From positions 1 to 64,000 of the forward strand of contig JAVBYO010000013.1 of the NCBI GenBank assembly GCA_030823955.1: a stretch of 64,000 nucleotides of DNA, in the 5' to 3' direction. Below the pieces are notes generated by a model. The model was not told the DNA's origin, did no database searches, and worked only from the letters and a program-made list of their open reading frames with translations. The translations under genes were made by a program, and so were the position numbers. The first letter of the stretch is position 1. The number at the start of each line of letters is the position of its first letter. Origin of the DNA: Gallionellaceae bacterium (lineage in GTDB: Bacteria > Pseudomonadota > Gammaproteobacteria > Burkholderiales > Gallionellaceae). This document shows positions 38,568 through 47,723 of this stretch, in pieces.

Positions 38568-38711
38568 CTATGCACCCATAAAAAATTGACCACGCCCCGC
38601 GATTCTCAAACCCGTCCATTATGCAGCATCATTCAGCCATGCCGCAAACCGACTCTGCTTAAATCTCATCGGATATCACCGGGCTTGCCCGTATCAGGCT
38701 GCTTGTATTCT

Positions 38712-40400
38712 TTAATCCTTGACTTGCATCCCTTGCGTATAAATCTTCACATTATCTCGCCCTGCCTCCTTGGCAATATACATGGCGATATCGGCGTTAC
38801 CGGTGATCTCGTCTTCGCTCGTGCCGTGGTCCGGGTAGATGGCGATGCCGATACTGGATGAAAGTTTCAGGCTTTGCCCGGAAATTTCGAATGGCTGGCA
38901 CAACACCTGGCGGATCTTCTCGGCCACGATGAGGGCATCTTCGTCGTTCTCGATGATGGGCAGCAGCACGATGAACTCGTCCCCGCCGATACGCGCGACA
39001 GTGTCGACTTCGCGCACACAACCCTGCATGCGTTCCGCCGCCTGCTGCAGTACCAGATCGCCGATGGTGTGGCCGAGGCTGTCATTGATCTGTTTGAACC
39101 GGTCGAGATCGACGTACATCAGGGCAAGACGGGCCTTGTCACGTTTCGCCTGCGCCAGCGCCTGCTGCAACCGGTCGAACAACAGTACCCGGTTGGGCAG
39201 ATCAGTCAAGGCATCGTATTGCGCCTGATGACGTATATTCTCCTCGTTGGCTTTGCGCACCGTGATATCGGAAAAAGCCGCGACATAATGGGTCGGCTTG
39301 CCTTGTGCATCGGTGACCTGTTTGATCGATGCCCACTCGATATAGGCTTCGCCGTCTTTACGCCGATTCCATATCTCGCCGCACCAGCCTCCTTCCCTGC
39401 CAAGTTTCTCCCATAAATCATGATAGAAAACCTCGCCGTGCCTGCCGCTCGCCAGCATACTTGGATTTCTGCCGGAGACGTCCTCGAAGGTATAACCGGT
39501 GACCCGGGTGAACGAGGGATTGACCATAACGATGCGATTGTTGGCATCCGTCACCAGAAGCGCCTCATCCACCGTGTTAAACACCGTATTGGAGAGCCGC
39601 GACAACTCTTCGGCCTGCTTCAGCCAGTCGATATCGGTGAACGTTCCGATCATGCGCAACGGCTTGCCAGCGGCATCGCGGCTCACCACCTTGCCGCGAT
39701 CCAGTACCCATTTCCACTTCCCGTTCTTGCAACGCAGGCGATGCTCTCTCGCATAGACCGGGCTGCGCCCCTCAAAATATGCCTGTACATCACTGTTCAC
39801 CTGCTCCGCATCTTCCGGATGGATGCGGATCGTCCATTCCTCGATGCGGTCTTGCATTTCGTTTTCACCGTAGCCGAGCATCGCTTTCAGGCGGCTGGAA
39901 TATTTGACCTCGCCGGTCAACACGTCCCAGTCCCATATACCGTCCCCTGCACCTTCCAGGGCAAAACGCCAACGTTCCTCGGCCTCGGACAACCGCTGCT
40001 CCAGTTTGGCCCGGCTCATCGCATAACGGATGGCGCGCACCAAATCATCGGCTTCGAAAGCGCCTTTGATGAGGTAATCCTGCGCTCCCGCCTCCAGCGT
40101 CTGCAAGGCAAAGTCGGCATCATCGTGCCCGGTGAGCACGATCAGCGGCAACATACCCGCCGCCGCCCGGCCCGCCTGGACCGTCTTCAACCCACTCGAA
40201 TCCGGCAGGGTCAGATCGAGCAACACGATATCCGGGCCGTCCGTTTTCAGGTGATCCAGCGCCTCGGCCAGACTCTTTACCCAAATAACATCGAACGTCG
40301 AGTCGGCGACCTGTTTCAACAACTGACGGAGCAGATGGGCATCACTCGCGTCGTCCTCTACCAATAATATCCGGCAGGAAAAACTGTGCTTCATGTTCAT
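38712..40400 (-). CDS. REC-PAS-PAS-GGDEF diguanylate cyclase
   Basis: A 562-residue response-regulator cyclase. A receiver domain (ILLVEDDASDA, LLDLTLPDSSG, TGHDD) is followed by two PAS/PAC units and a GGDEF domain with intact GGDEF and an upstream RxxD inhibitory site (REVD). No EAL. ATG 40400 overlaps the preceding gene's stop (ATGA). It is the output end of a kinase-regulator-cyclase string headed by the ethylene-receptor-like kinase. Confidence 0.92.
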   Translation of the reverse strand: MNMKHSFSCRILLVEDDASDAHLLRQLLKQVADSTFDVIWVKSLAEALDHLKTDGPDIVLLDLTLPDSSGLKTVQAGRAAAGMLPLIVLTGHDDADFALQTLEAGAQDYLIKGAFEADDLVRAIRYAMSRAKLEQRLSEAEERWRFALEGAGDGIWDWDVLTGEVKYSSRLKAMLGYGENEMQDRIEEWTIRIHPEDAEQVNSDVQAYFEGRSPVYAREHRLRCKNGKWKWVLDRGKVVSRDAAGKPLRMIGTFTDIDWLKQAEELSRLSNTVFNTVDEALLVTDANNRIVMVNPSFTRVTGYTFEDVSGRNPSMLASGRHGEVFYHDLWEKLGREGGWCGEIWNRRKDGEAYIEWASIKQVTDAQGKPTHYVAAFSDITVRKANEENIRHQAQYDALTDLPNRVLLFDRLQQALAQAKRDKARLALMYVDLDRFKQINDSLGHTIGDLVLQQAAERMQGCVREVDTVARIGGDEFIVLLPIIENDEDALIVAEKIRQVLCQPFEISGQSLKLSSSIGIAIYPDHGTSEDEITGNADIAMYIAKEAGRDNVKIYTQGMQVKD

Positions 40401-40852
40401 TCTTTCTTGGGTAAACGCGTCAACATCCGCCAATACTCCAGCAGGTGACGCATAGCTGTGGTGAATTCATCCATGTCCACCGGCTTGGTGATATATCCGG
40501 AAGCATGCAGACGATAGGCATGCTCGACGTCACGCTCCACAGCCGAAGTGGTGAGCACCACCACGGGAATACTGGCCAGATTTTCCTGCGCTTTCACGGC
40601 GGCAAGAAACTCGCCCCCGTTCATACGCGGCATGTTCAAGTCGAGCAGGATCAGGTCGGGCTGCGGAACACCGTCATAACGCCCGGCTTCCCGTTTCAGG
40701 AATGCGAGCGCCTCGTGACCATCGGTAACATGGTGCAGAGTACAGGCGATTCCGCTCTGCCTGATCGCGAAACCGACCAGACGAGCATCCGCCAACTCGT
40801 CTTCCACCAGCAGAACATCAAATGGGCTAGGCGTATCTTTCAGCATGGTCAT
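40397..40852 (-). CDS. Stand-alone response regulator (Rcp1-like)
   Basis: A 151-residue receiver-only protein of the Rcp1 type: VLLVEDELADA acid patch, phosphoacceptor in LILLDLNMPRMNG, switch TTS and the late lysine in YITKPVD. The start overlaps the kinase stop (TGATG) and its stop overlaps the cyclase start (ATGA), so the three are translationally coupled. It is a close paralogue of the 47199 regulator. Confidence 0.92.
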   Translation of the reverse strand: MTMLKDTPSPFDVLLVEDELADARLVGFAIRQSGIACTLHHVTDGHEALAFLKREAGRYDGVPQPDLILLDLNMPRMNGGEFLAAVKAQENLASIPVVVLTTSAVERDVEHAYRLHASGYITKPVDMDEFTTAMRHLLEYWRMLTRLPKKE

Positions 40853-42756
40853 CACACGCTATCCGGCACTTCAAACACCACCATCGCGCCGCCATCGGGG
40901 TCATTCTCGATCCATATCCTGCCGTGGCGACTCTCCACGATGCGTCTGGCGATAGACAGACCAATGCCTGTTCCGCCGTCGCTGCCTGTCACATTGAGGC
41001 GCTCGAATATCTCGAATACCCGCTCCAGATATTCAGGCGGGATACCTCGTCCATTGTCACGGATACGAAAACGGCTCAGTCCCTCTTCGTGCTCACCGCT
41101 GATACGGATACGCGCAGTCACATCCGGATCGGGTGGCGCTCCGTGACGCAGGGCATTGTCAAGCAACGCGGCGAACATATCCGTCAGGCGCGGTCGATCC
41201 AGCATCACTTCGGGCAAGATACCGACTTCGAGCTCGACTTTCCCGGCTTGCAATTGCGCGGACAAACGCGGCCTCAGGGCTTCCAATACCGCATTGGCAT
41301 CTTCCATGCGCAACTCGGCGCGAGGCGTTCCCGCAGCCAGATAGAGCTGTACATCGCGCACCATGCCACGCAGACGTGCCGCATCCTGCTCGATGTAGTT
41401 CAGAGACGTACGCAATTCTTCATCACGCATTGCATCGGGAAGATGGTCGACTCGCGCACGCAATTGCTGCGCGTAACTGGTCAGGCGGCGCGTCGGCTCC
41501 ATCAGGTGGTGTGCCGACACGTCGGCGAAGCGGGTAAGATCGGCACTGGCACGTTCAAGTGCGGTACTGCGCAACCTGAGTTCGTTCTCGGCATTTTTTT
41601 GCTCGGTAACATCCAAGCGCAGATACAGATAACTCGCCACCTTGCCCTCGTTATCAAAAAGTGGCGAAACGCTGACCTGCTCCCAATACAGGCTGCCGTC
41701 CTTGCGGCGGTTGCGCAATATCCCGTTCCAAGTCCGTCCGGCCTGCAGTTGCGTCTGTACGGCGCCATAATCTGCATCACTCATCTCGCTGGAGATTAGC
41801 TCGCGCGGCGTCCTGTTCTTGGCATAGGCTTCGGCGAACGAGTAGCCGCTGATACGGGTGCAGGCGGCATTCATATACTCCAGCGAGCCATTCACATCCG
41901 TGATCAATACACCTGCCGGATTCTGTTCGACCGCCTGAGCCAGACGGTTGATCTCCGTCTCGAACAGATGGCGGTCCGTGATATCGGTCGCTATCCCGTC
42001 CCATATGACCTGACCGCTGTCTTTCTTGCGGGGACGCGATCTCACCTGTAACCAGCGCCATTCCCCGTCGGGCCGGCGCATATGCAAAGCCATGTCGAAG
42101 TCGCTCGACTCGCGCAGACTGAGTGCCTGTCCTGCGGCATATTCATCAAGCTGACGGGAATCGATCTGGGCCAGCAACAACATCGCATCCAGCATGACCG
42201 ACTCGGCTTTGACAGCATTGATGCGCTCCACTCCCGAGCTGATATACAGAAATTTCGGTATATCGCCTTCCAATGTGTACTGGTAGAGAAAACTATCCGG
42301 CAGACTGTCGCCCAGGCTACGCAGCTGCGTTTCCCGATCCCGCAGCTCGGCGCCTATCTTCAGCAGCTCCTGGTTCGCCTCGATCAATTGCTTCGAACTG
42401 GGCAGGCTCACCAGCACCGGCAGGATGCGCCACAACATGAACGCCGCAATGATCGAAACCAGCGCCGTGGCGATATCCATCCAGGCTTCGAGGTAATAGA
42501 CCGGATACCAGAGTTCGACCACATGCAACAGATGGGTGATGCCGCAGGTGATGATGAAGCCGGCGAACAACCAGTGCAGGTGCTGGAAGTCGATGTCCCT
42601 GCGCTGACGGATGAAACGCAGGATGACCAAGGGGATGGTGAAGTACGCGAGTGCGATCAGGAGATTGCCAATCACAAAGGCGGCCACCAGCTCAGGCTGC
42701 CACGAGATGCAGTAGCCGTGCGGGATAAGTGTGATGGGAGTCAGTGCATCTGGCAT
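40852..42756 (-). CDS. Histidine kinase with ethylene-receptor-like membrane domain
   Basis: A 634-residue sensor kinase. The N terminus has three membrane helices matching the ethylene-binding domain of plant ETR1 as I recall it: IALAYFTIPL with Tyr38 and Pro42, then FIITCGITHLLH with Cys71 and His75, equivalent to the copper ligands Cys65 and His69. The position of ETR1 Asp25 is Asn31, with identical spacing. Two PAS domains follow, then a DHp helix with SAHHLMEPTRRL and an ATPase domain with NALRHG, DNGRGIP and GTGIGLS. It starts 18 bases after the DUF1638 gene. Confidence 0.88.
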   Translation of the reverse strand: MPDALTPITLIPHGYCISWQPELVAAFVIGNLLIALAYFTIPLVILRFIRQRRDIDFQHLHWLFAGFIITCGITHLLHVVELWYPVYYLEAWMDIATALVSIIAAFMLWRILPVLVSLPSSKQLIEANQELLKIGAELRDRETQLRSLGDSLPDSFLYQYTLEGDIPKFLYISSGVERINAVKAESVMLDAMLLLAQIDSRQLDEYAAGQALSLRESSDFDMALHMRRPDGEWRWLQVRSRPRKKDSGQVIWDGIATDITDRHLFETEINRLAQAVEQNPAGVLITDVNGSLEYMNAACTRISGYSFAEAYAKNRTPRELISSEMSDADYGAVQTQLQAGRTWNGILRNRRKDGSLYWEQVSVSPLFDNEGKVASYLYLRLDVTEQKNAENELRLRSTALERASADLTRFADVSAHHLMEPTRRLTSYAQQLRARVDHLPDAMRDEELRTSLNYIEQDAARLRGMVRDVQLYLAAGTPRAELRMEDANAVLEALRPRLSAQLQAGKVELEVGILPEVMLDRPRLTDMFAALLDNALRHGAPPDPDVTARIRISGEHEEGLSRFRIRDNGRGIPPEYLERVFEIFERLNVTGSDGGTGIGLSIARRIVESRHGRIWIENDPDGGAMVVFEVPDSV

Positions 42757-42774
42757 TTCAGTATCTTCCGTTCA

Positions 42775-43380
42775 TTATCGGTTGCTCCGTTCACCGTCCT
42801 CCGCAGACTTGCGTTCGATCGCCTGCCGCAATGTCGCCTCCAGGTTCTCTAGGCCGACATCCAGCCAGCGCACCGGCAACCCGACCTTATTGCCGACCTC
42901 GTTGGCGGCGAGTTCAAAATCGCCGGAGCATGGCGTGCGCAGGCACAATATCGACTTGTTGGTAAGCTGGAATATCTCGCGTACCACCTCGGGCTTGTCT
43001 CCGAAGGTCTTGCCGATGGCTTCATCCCAGCGTAACGCCCAGTCTTCCAGCAAAAAGAACGCGCCGTTACTCAACTCCTCCATGAAGCGCTCCCGCCCCA
43101 ACAACATCTCCACGCAATTCTGTCCTTCGGTACGGAAAGTGTGGGCGGTCTCCAGTATCTTTTCCATGCGCGGATGGCAGCAACCGTAGAACACCACAAC
43201 ATCACGTTTTTTATTGCGCAATATCCCGGTTTGCAACTCGTGCGCGAGCTTCTCGAAATTGACATGCAACGATGAGTCCAGCCAGTCGGTATCCAGCTCC
43301 CAGCCATTCTTCCTGATGAGGTATTCGACCTCACGCTGCAATATCCCGCAGCCCAACAGGACGCAGTTTGCGTTAGACAT
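42775..43380 (-). CDS. DUF1638 protein linked to corrinoid methyl transfer
   Basis: A 201-residue soluble protein of the DUF1638 type, whose genes are commonly found beside corrinoid methyltransferases in methanogens and bacteria; the activity is not established to my knowledge. Features: VLLGCGILQREVEYL start, VVFYGCCHPRM and CLRTPCSGDFE with paired cysteines. ATG 43380 has GGGGG upstream. It lies just downstream of the methyltransferase fusion and before the ethylene-receptor-like kinase. Confidence 0.82.
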   Translation of the reverse strand: MSNANCVLLGCGILQREVEYLIRKNGWELDTDWLDSSLHVNFEKLAHELQTGILRNKKRDVVVFYGCCHPRMEKILETAHTFRTEGQNCVEMLLGRERFMEELSNGAFFLLEDWALRWDEAIGKTFGDKPEVVREIFQLTNKSILCLRTPCSGDFELAANEVGNKVGLPVRWLDVGLENLEATLRQAIERKSAEDGERSNR

Positions 43381-43392
43381 ACCCACCCCCCG

Positions 43393-45084
43393 TCACACCC
43401 GGCCGTATTCTTTCGCAGCCTCTATCATCGCCTTGATGTTCTCGTCCGGGATGCCGTAAGGCATCACCACCGTACCGAAGAACAGCTTGTTTCCCACGCT
43501 CAATCCGCCCTGCACGATGCGTTTCACCTCGGCACGCACCTCATCCGGCGTCCAGTCCAGCAGCTTGATGTCGTTGATGACGCCGGCACACAAGGCCCGG
43601 TCGTTGATGATGCGCATCGATTCAGTGATGTCATCCAGCGGCCCGGGATAAAAGGTGGTGATACCCACCTCGCGTATCACTTCATCGGCCACGGTATTCA
43701 ATCGTGCGCCGCCCACGTAATACACCACGCCGTTCAAGCCGCCCGGCTCAAGGTCGCGCTTGATCCATTTCAGAGACAGTTCTTTGAACAGTTTCATGGG
43801 AATGATGTCAGTCGACCCGTAGGGATCGGCATACACCAGAATATCCGCTCCCGCTTTGCGGTATGCCTCGATCTCTTTGCGGAAAAAATCGGAGCATTTC
43901 TCCAGCAGCATATCGCGCACTGCCGGGTCGCCTATCATCAGCAACTCCATCCATTTTTCCATGCTCATCAACAGCGCAGGCAAGGACATGGATGCGGTCA
44001 GATAGGCACAGATAGGCACCTTGCCACCCACCTCGCGCTTCAATATCTCCAGACATTTTCGCGTCTCGGCAAAAGCGGGGTGCGTACTGATATCGTCAGG
44101 CACTTGCAACCTGTCGATATCTTCGTAGGACTGGATGATGTAGTCCTCCACATTGGGCGGGCCATCCTTGGCGAACTTTATCTTCTTGCAGCCGAACAAT
44201 TCGGCTTCTTTACCCACGTAGAACAGACTCCACACGTTGTCGTGACCGAACTTCTTCAACATGCGCAACTGCGCTTCGGCGACATTCGCGCCATTGGAGA
44301 AATACTCCTCGATGGACATGCCCATCTCGCGCGCGCCCTGATCGAGCAGATTGCAGAACACTGGGATGTGGTCGAGTATCCTGCCTTCGGCAGCGGCGAC
44401 TAGCCGGTCCATACTGGTGATGCTTTTGACTTCTTGTATGCAATCCATGATGACCCTGAGGGCTGAGACGCCGTTCTCGGCCCAGGCATCCGCCTGCACC
44501 ACCTTGTATAACTCCGAGTCATAACGGAATGGTGCGCCGCCGACCACCAGCTTGATCTTTCGTTCCAGTCCGCGCTCTTTGAGGATCTTGCGCACCTTGA
44601 GCGCACCATTCTCGCCGCGCGCGGTATGCACCATCATGGCCGAGACACCAATCACCTGAGCGCCGCGGGCAACGGCTTCATCCACAAAACGTTCCGCCGG
44701 CACATTCACCCCGAGATCGGTCACTTCGATCATCTGCGCTTTGAGACAGCCGATGACGATGCGTTTGCCCAAAGTGTGCAGATCACCCGCAGCAGTACCG
44801 ATGACCACCGTGCCAAATATCTCGGGCGGTTTTTTGAACAGAACCAGCATCCTTTCCGTGACATCCGCCGCAATCTGCGAGGTCATGAAATGCTGCGCCA
44901 GATTGGTGTCGAAGCCTTCGCTCAGCGCCTTGACCATCATATCCATGCCGGGAATGACAACCTTGAACACGATATCTTCCGGACTGATCCCCTGTTCAAC
45001 CGCGTCGGCCACCACTTGCAGCGCGCGAACCCGATCCGTATCCATCACGGCCTCGTTGTAATTCTTGATGACCTCATCCAGCAT
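43393..45084 (-). CDS. Corrinoid-binding/UroD-type methyltransferase fusion
   Basis: A 563-residue fusion. Residues 1-215 are a helical cap plus cobalamin-binding domain with DLHTLG at 101-106 (His103 the lower cobalt ligand). Residues about 225-563 are a UroD-like methyltransferase domain. The order resembles archaeal MtsD/F/H fusions for methylated thiols. The zinc ligands of MtaA/MtbA appear absent: HxC aligns with Tyr456-Val-Gly458 and the late Cys with Tyr543. It has AAGGAG before the ATG. Acceptor and donor are unknown. Confidence 0.88.
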   Translation of the reverse strand: MLDEVIKNYNEAVMDTDRVRALQVVADAVEQGISPEDIVFKVVIPGMDMMVKALSEGFDTNLAQHFMTSQIAADVTERMLVLFKKPPEIFGTVVIGTAAGDLHTLGKRIVIGCLKAQMIEVTDLGVNVPAERFVDEAVARGAQVIGVSAMMVHTARGENGALKVRKILKERGLERKIKLVVGGAPFRYDSELYKVVQADAWAENGVSALRVIMDCIQEVKSITSMDRLVAAAEGRILDHIPVFCNLLDQGAREMGMSIEEYFSNGANVAEAQLRMLKKFGHDNVWSLFYVGKEAELFGCKKIKFAKDGPPNVEDYIIQSYEDIDRLQVPDDISTHPAFAETRKCLEILKREVGGKVPICAYLTASMSLPALLMSMEKWMELLMIGDPAVRDMLLEKCSDFFRKEIEAYRKAGADILVYADPYGSTDIIPMKLFKELSLKWIKRDLEPGGLNGVVYYVGGARLNTVADEVIREVGITTFYPGPLDDITESMRIINDRALCAGVINDIKLLDWTPDEVRAEVKRIVQGGLSVGNKLFFGTVVMPYGIPDENIKAMIEAAKEYGRV

Positions 45085-45102
45085 GGCGTCACTCCTTGTT
45101 TT

Positions 45103-45480
45103 TCACTCCCCTCGCCCACTTGTGGGAGAGGGGCTGGGGGAGAGGGCAAGCTCCAACCGAATCCGCCCTAACACTCCATCTAACTGCTGCATGACTTCAT
45201 GATTCCAAAAACGCAATATCGCATAACCCTGAGCGCGCAGCCACGCATCCCTTTGCCGATCATATTCCACCTGCTCAGCATGCTGTCCACCGTCGATCTC
45301 AATAATCAGCCTTTGCTCCACGCATACAAAATCTACAATGTATCGACCAATAGGCTTTTGTCGCTTAAATTTCAAACCCATGAACCGATGAGCGCGCAGT
45401 TGATACCATAAACGATGTTCAGCTTCGGTTTGATTGGTGCGCAGAGTTTTCGCATTACTTAACGTTCTTGCTTCACTCAT
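45103..45480 (-). CDS. DUF559 nuclease-fold protein in an inverted-repeat cassette
   Basis: A 125-residue DUF559 (Vsr-like PD-(D/E)xK fold) protein. Conserved pieces are ARTLRxxxTxAExxLW-like start, FKRQKPIGRYIVDFVC, LIIEIDGGQH and ILRFWNHEV. ATG 45480 follows GGGAGAGGG that belongs to a flanking 41-bp repeat; the last 13 residues (PSPSPTSGRGE end) are coded by the opposite copy. It interrupts the corrinoid gene set, and its role may be unrelated. Confidence 0.85.
   Translation of the reverse strand: MSEARTLSNAKTLRTNQTEAEHRLWYQLRAHRFMGLKFKRQKPIGRYIVDFVCVEQRLIIEIDGGQHAEQVEYDRQRDAWLRAQGYAILRFWNHEVMQQLDGVLGRIRLELALSPSPSPTSGRGE
45106..45146 (+). repeat. 41-bp inverted repeat, left of DUF559
   Basis: Inverted copy of 45483-45523 with 38 of 41 identical. 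It contains CCCAC-TT-GTGGG; the other copy has CCCGC-TT-GCGGG, so the two changes in the stem compensate. It overlaps the 3' end of the DUF559 CDS. Confidence 0.85.
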
Positions 45481-45482
45481 CA

Positions 45483-45523
45483 CCCTCTCCCCCAACCCCT
45501 CTCCCGCAAGCGGGCGAGGGGAG
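45483..45523 (-). repeat. 41-bp inverted repeat, right of DUF559
   Basis: Reverse-complement partner of 45106-45146. Read on the minus strand it ends in GGGGGAGAGGG two bases before the DUF559 ATG and supplies its ribosome binding site. Confidence 0.85.
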
Positions 45524-45539
45524 AGATTTTTACAACATT

Positions 45540-47138
45540 CTATTCCTGCATGGCTTGCAGATACAGGTTTTCCACGAACAAAGATTCAAAATCGACATCC
45601 TCGGCAAGGTTATAGACCTTGCTCACTTTGAGGATCTCAGTCAGTGCCGCTTCGGCCTCATCCGCAAGCAACAAGGCCTCGCCGCCGGCAAGTGCCGAGT
45701 TTCCCTCCAGTTGCACGGCAGAGGATGGTAGACGGGGAAGCAACCCGATCTGTTGCGCATTGCCGACATCCAGCAGTCGCCCGAATGCGCCACAGGCATA
45801 GACCAGATGCAAACCGCTGAGCGGCAGGCCGGCTTGCCGACACAGCCAGCGCACGCCGCCACCGATGGCCGCCTTGGCACGCTGCAGAACATCGATATCA
45901 CCGCGCTTCAGCACAATGCGCTGCTGCCCTTCAACCAGAACGAAACCCTCGCTATTCCGGTCCCTGAAACGGCCGACCTTATCCAGTTGCCCGTTGCGCA
46001 ACAGCCAGGCCACCGCATCCACCAGTCCGGAACCGCATATCCCGGCAGGCGTCGCATCTCCCAGCACCCGGAGTGCGAAACCGCCGCCCGCCGTCTGATC
46101 CACATGGTAGATCGCTCCGTTCTCACCGGGCATGCCGCAACTGATACCACTTCCTTCGAAAGCCGGCCCGCCCGCCGTCGAGGTGACATGCAACGTGCGC
46201 CCATCCCACAATGCCATCTCCGAATTCGTGCCGAAATCGATCAGCAGAGAACCGGCTGGCTGCTCGATCAGGCGCGTGGCGATGACACCCGCCAGCAGAT
46301 CGGAGCCGATGAATCCGCCCAGGGAGGTGACGAAACGGATGTTAGCGGTGTCACTGATCCCCCATCCACGGGCCAGGAATGCCGTGTCATCCGGCTGGCA
46401 GTCGATGCGCCGTGTCCAGTTCTCCGGCTGCAACAACTGTGCGGCGTTCTTTCTGCCCAGCAGACCGAGCATTGCGGTATTGCCGACCAGCAACACTTCA
46501 CCCACTTGGTCCAGTTTGAGCGCGTATTGCTCCGCGATACCCGCCAACGCCTCGGCGATGGCATCCCGTACCAAGCCGCTCATCTCCGCCGCCACCTCTT
46601 CCGAGCGAGCGGCCTCCATCAGCCGGGTCAACACATCTGCTCCGTAACTCGCCTGCGGGTTAAGCCCCGCCCGCCCCGCGATCCGCTCACCCGTCGCCAG
46701 TTCCCATAAGGTAAGGCGAATATGTGTAGTGCCGAGATCGACCGCGACACCATAACGTGACCGGGAGGCGCGTCTCTTGAACGGTATGGATGCGGCATAC
46801 TCATCGTTACGCAAAGGTCGCCACGCCATCTGCGCCACGCAAGGTTGGATCGAGACATGCAAGTCGGAGCGGGGAATCAATTGGCAGGAAAGTCGTATAC
46901 CTTCGGCAAGTTGTGCCGCCGAGAGTCGCGCCCGCTCCCCTGTGGTGAACGGGATATTCCCGCTTTCAGCGACACGCACCTGACACTGACCACAGCTCGC
47001 ATTGCCGCCACACGACGAACGCACTGCGATCCCGCCCGCAGCAAGGATGTCGCGCAAGGTAGCACCGGCTTGAAACGAGAGCTTAGATTCCCCGCTGGGG
47101 GTTAGGACAGTGAGGGTATGGGCGGGAGAGGAGAGCAA
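45540..47138 (-). CDS. RACo-like ferredoxin-ASKHA corrinoid activase
   Basis: A 532-residue reductive activator of corrinoid proteins. An N-terminal [2Fe-2S] domain has Cys43, Cys49, Cys52 and Cys85 (Cx5Cx2C...C). The C-terminal DUF4445/ASKHA ATPase domain has AVDLGTTHIR, LIDFGTNSE and AGGPAFEGSGI. Such proteins reduce cob(II)alamin to the active cob(I) state using ATP. The frame has no ATG; TTG 47138 follows AAGGG at nine bases. It serves the methyltransferase 0.5 kb downstream. Confidence 0.9.
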   Translation of the reverse strand: MLSSPAHTLTVLTPSGESKLSFQAGATLRDILAAGGIAVRSSCGGNASCGQCQVRVAESGNIPFTTGERARLSAAQLAEGIRLSCQLIPRSDLHVSIQPCVAQMAWRPLRNDEYAASIPFKRRASRSRYGVAVDLGTTHIRLTLWELATGERIAGRAGLNPQASYGADVLTRLMEAARSEEVAAEMSGLVRDAIAEALAGIAEQYALKLDQVGEVLLVGNTAMLGLLGRKNAAQLLQPENWTRRIDCQPDDTAFLARGWGISDTANIRFVTSLGGFIGSDLLAGVIATRLIEQPAGSLLIDFGTNSEMALWDGRTLHVTSTAGGPAFEGSGISCGMPGENGAIYHVDQTAGGGFALRVLGDATPAGICGSGLVDAVAWLLRNGQLDKVGRFRDRNSEGFVLVEGQQRIVLKRGDIDVLQRAKAAIGGGVRWLCRQAGLPLSGLHLVYACGAFGRLLDVGNAQQIGLLPRLPSSAVQLEGNSALAGGEALLLADEAEAALTEILKVSKVYNLAEDVDFESLFVENLYLQAMQE

Positions 47139-47157
47139 GTTCTGAACCCTTTTAACG

Positions 47158-47187
47158 CCTCTCGCCCGTTTTTTGGGAGAAGGAGCG
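47158..47187. repeat. Degenerate third copy of the DUF559-flanking repeat
   Basis: cctctcgcccgttttttgggagaaggagcg resembles the core of the 41-bp repeats at 45106 and 45483 (cccctcgcccacttgtgggagaggg). It lies between the activase and response-regulator genes. Confidence 0.5.
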
Positions 47188-47198
47188 TGGTGGACACT

Positions 47199-47648
47199 CT
47201 AATCTTTCTTGGGGAGCCGGGCCAAGACGAACCAATAGTTATCCAGTTGGCGCACCGCATCGATGAACTGCTCCATATCCACCGGCTTGGTGATATATCC
47301 CGCTGCACCAAGCTTGTATGAAGCAACCACATCGCGCTCCACATCCGAAGTCGTGAGCACCACAACGGGGATGACCGACAAGAGCGGATCTTTTTTGATC
47401 TCTGCCAGGAATTCTTTGCCGTTCATGCGCGGCATATTCAAGTCCAGCAGAATCAGATCCGGCTGCGGCTTGTCTTTGTAGCGTTCACCCTGTCGGCGCA
47501 GAAAAGCCAGTGCATCCACACCATCCAGCTCGTGGTGCAGATTGCAAAAGACCTTGTTCGTTTTAAGTGCCGAACGTACAAGGTTCGCGTCGGCCGGCTC
47601 ATCTTCCACCAGCAGAATATCAAAAGGCTTGGCGCTCTCAGTCAGCAT
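47199..47648 (-). CDS. Stand-alone response regulator (Rcp1-like)
   Basis: A 149-residue receiver-only protein: ILLVEDEPADANLV, LILLDLNMPRMNG phosphoacceptor, LTTSD and YITKPVDMEQF. It follows the 949-residue kinase on the same strand and is a paralogue of the 40397 regulator, suggesting duplication of a kinase-regulator-cyclase module. Confidence 0.92.
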   Translation of the reverse strand: MLTESAKPFDILLVEDEPADANLVRSALKTNKVFCNLHHELDGVDALAFLRRQGERYKDKPQPDLILLDLNMPRMNGKEFLAEIKKDPLLSVIPVVVLTTSDVERDVVASYKLGAAGYITKPVDMEQFIDAVRQLDNYWFVLARLPKKD

Positions 47649-47723
47649 CTGCTCATCCTCCTCGTATTACCTCATGCACAACGGCTAATTCGTTATCATC
47701 TTGCGGATACTACCATGCTCCGG

